Shown here piece by piece: positions 63,174 through 64,000 of a DNA stretch of 64,000 nt; position 1 is the stretch's first letter; each line of letters starts with the position of its first letter. The position numbers and the translations under genes were made by a program. The DNA is taken from the NCBI GenBank assembly GCA_033065855.1, contig JAVXUO010002277.1, positions 1 to 64,000 of the forward strand, read 5' to 3'. The notes below the pieces were generated by a model that saw nothing but the letters and a program-made list of their open reading frames with translations, had not been told where the DNA came from and made no database searches. Source of the stretch: Escallonia rubra. Taxonomy: Eukaryota; Streptophyta; Magnoliopsida; Escalloniales; Escalloniaceae.

Positions 63174-63321
63174 AAAATGGAAGAGAGAAAAGGGGAAAAC
63201 ACACACACACACACACACAAAAGGAAGAAGAGAAGGCTGACTTAGTTTAGTTTTTCTGTAGGTGTTGGCGTCTGTCTGTGTGTGTGTGTGGGGTGGGGGA
63301 AGGAAGAGGACCAAAATAGAC
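63174..63321. other. 3' flank of the UGT gene with CA and TG runs
   Basis: A (CA)n run at 63200-63220 and a TG-rich run at 63270-63292 lie just beyond the stop codon and could form an inverted pair in the 3' UTR. Confidence 0.6.
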
Positions 63322-64000
63322 CTACAGGGTGCATGACATCTCCTGGGATCGTTGAAGCCTGTTCCAAGATTGCAAAGCAGCATCCAGAAACTCATCTACA
63401 GCTTTGACTGAAGATCCCTTGAATCCTTTCTTGTCCTTAGAAGCACTCTTTATCATTTCTTTAGCCTCACAAGCTTTCCTCTTCATGTCCTTCCCTTTTC
63501 CTGTCCCATTCATCACCAGCTCAATCTTTCTCACTAAATCCTCATGTCTAACCTCACAATCACTACCATTAGCCACCCCTACAGCAACCCCAATCTCCTC
63601 CTCCAACATCGTTGCGTTGAAAGGCTGCTCAGCTCCCATAGGCCACGAAAGTATAGGAACTCCGTTACTAAGAGCTTCGTTCACTGAATTCCATCCGCAG
63701 TGACTCATGAATGCACCGATTGATGCGTGCGACAGAATTTCCATCTGGGGCCCCCATTCTTGCACTAGTAGCCCTCTCCCACTCTCCCGAACCCGCTGCT
63801 CAAAGCCTCTAGGCAACCATTCGACTTCATTATCTTTAAAGTCGCGGTCCGCGCCCGCGAAGCTTGATGGCGACCGAACAACCCAAATGAAATTATGGCC
63901 GCTTGCCTCTAACGCCGTCGCCAACTGCATGGTTTGAGACTCGGAGGGCGCGCTCTGGGACCCAAACGCGACGTAAAGAACTGAAGTGATTGCCTTCGAG
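63322..64000 (-). CDS. UDP-glycosyltransferase (GT1), C-terminal part, UGT92-like
   Basis: The frame is open from the stop at 63322-63324 to the window edge, so the N-terminal acceptor domain is cut off; about 225 codons are visible. It starts KAITSVLYVAFGSQSAPSES, then FIWVVRSP, then a complete 44-residue PSPG box (about 100 residues in) from WGPQMEILSHAS through SHCGWNSVNEAL to WPMGAEQ. HCGWNS and the terminal Gln are intact; these bind the UDP-sugar, and the Gln usually goes with UDP-glucose. The end (VKAVDEFLDAAL) is the usual C-terminal helix. It transfers a sugar to a small acceptor in the cytosol; the acceptor cannot be told. The WLPRGFEQRV, RGLLVQEWGPQ and LEEEIGVAV blocks resemble UGT92, a judgement from memory. 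The first internal Met at 63930 is not the true start. Confidence 0.93.
   Translation of the reverse strand, partial: SKAITSVLYVAFGSQSAPSESQTMQLATALEASGHNFIWVVRSPSSFAGADRDFKDNEVEWLPRGFEQRVRESGRGLLVQEWGPQMEILSHASIGAFMSHCGWNSVNEALSNGVPILSWPMGAEQPFNATMLEEEIGVAVGVANGSDCEVRHEDLVRKIELVMNGTGKGKDMKRKACEAKEMIKSASKDKKGFKGSSVKAVDEFLDAALQSWNRLQRSQEMSCTL

Overview
The window is plant nuclear DNA, most likely from a eudicot. The evidence is intron-rich genes, plant H3.1 histone genes, an IRKI/GIL1-family gene, a plant UDP-glycosyltransferase with a PSPG box, and abundant small DNA transposons (Mutator-like, hAT-like, MITEs, a possible Helitron) with L1-type LINE relics. No bacterial or viral gene system, tRNA, rRNA or CRISPR array was seen. 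All positions were read by eye; no alignment or database search was run.

Layout. 1-5300 is relic DNA with a decayed LINE end and no gene. 5316-6820 holds histone H3.1 copy 1 (minus strand) with its promoter and a duplicated 3' flank. 6821-19700 is a dense transposon block: two Mutator-like elements back to back that share one 9-bp target sequence, a truncated third with an 81-bp minisatellite, a 5'-truncated LINE whose poly(A) tail was hit by a Mutator-like element, another Mutator-like element with a perfect 9-bp target duplication, an hAT-type element with a perfect 8-bp target duplication whose left end was tandemly duplicated, a possible Helitron and a decayed repeat. 19901-38999 is one 18-exon WD40-repeat gene (plus strand, 506 aa predicted) with two WDxR (DWD) motifs, making it a candidate CUL4-DDB1 substrate receptor. 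39691-40101 is H3.1 copy 2 (minus strand), encoding the same protein as copy 1 and lying tail to tail with the WD40 gene. 40700-46000 is intergenic with three related MITEs. 49329-49640 is a decayed RNase H fragment. 52173-54716 is a two-exon IRKI-like gene (590 aa). 56125-59692 is a three-level nested transposon stack. 60582-61325 is an hAT-type element with a perfect target duplication. 63322-64000 is the C-terminal part of a UDP-glycosyltransferase gene (minus strand) that runs off the window end.

The H3 copy at 6 kb carries 3' flanking DNA that matches the DNA between the WD40 gene and the H3 copy at 40 kb. This suggests that the H3 gene plus flank was duplicated from the 40-kb site. The protein-coding genes do not form a pathway; they are ordinary independent plant genes (chromatin, possible ubiquitin ligase adaptor, receptor-kinase partner, small-molecule glycosylation). 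The most interesting features are the transposon nesting history, the H3 segmental duplication and an 81-bp in-frame duplication across a splice donor of the WD40 gene.
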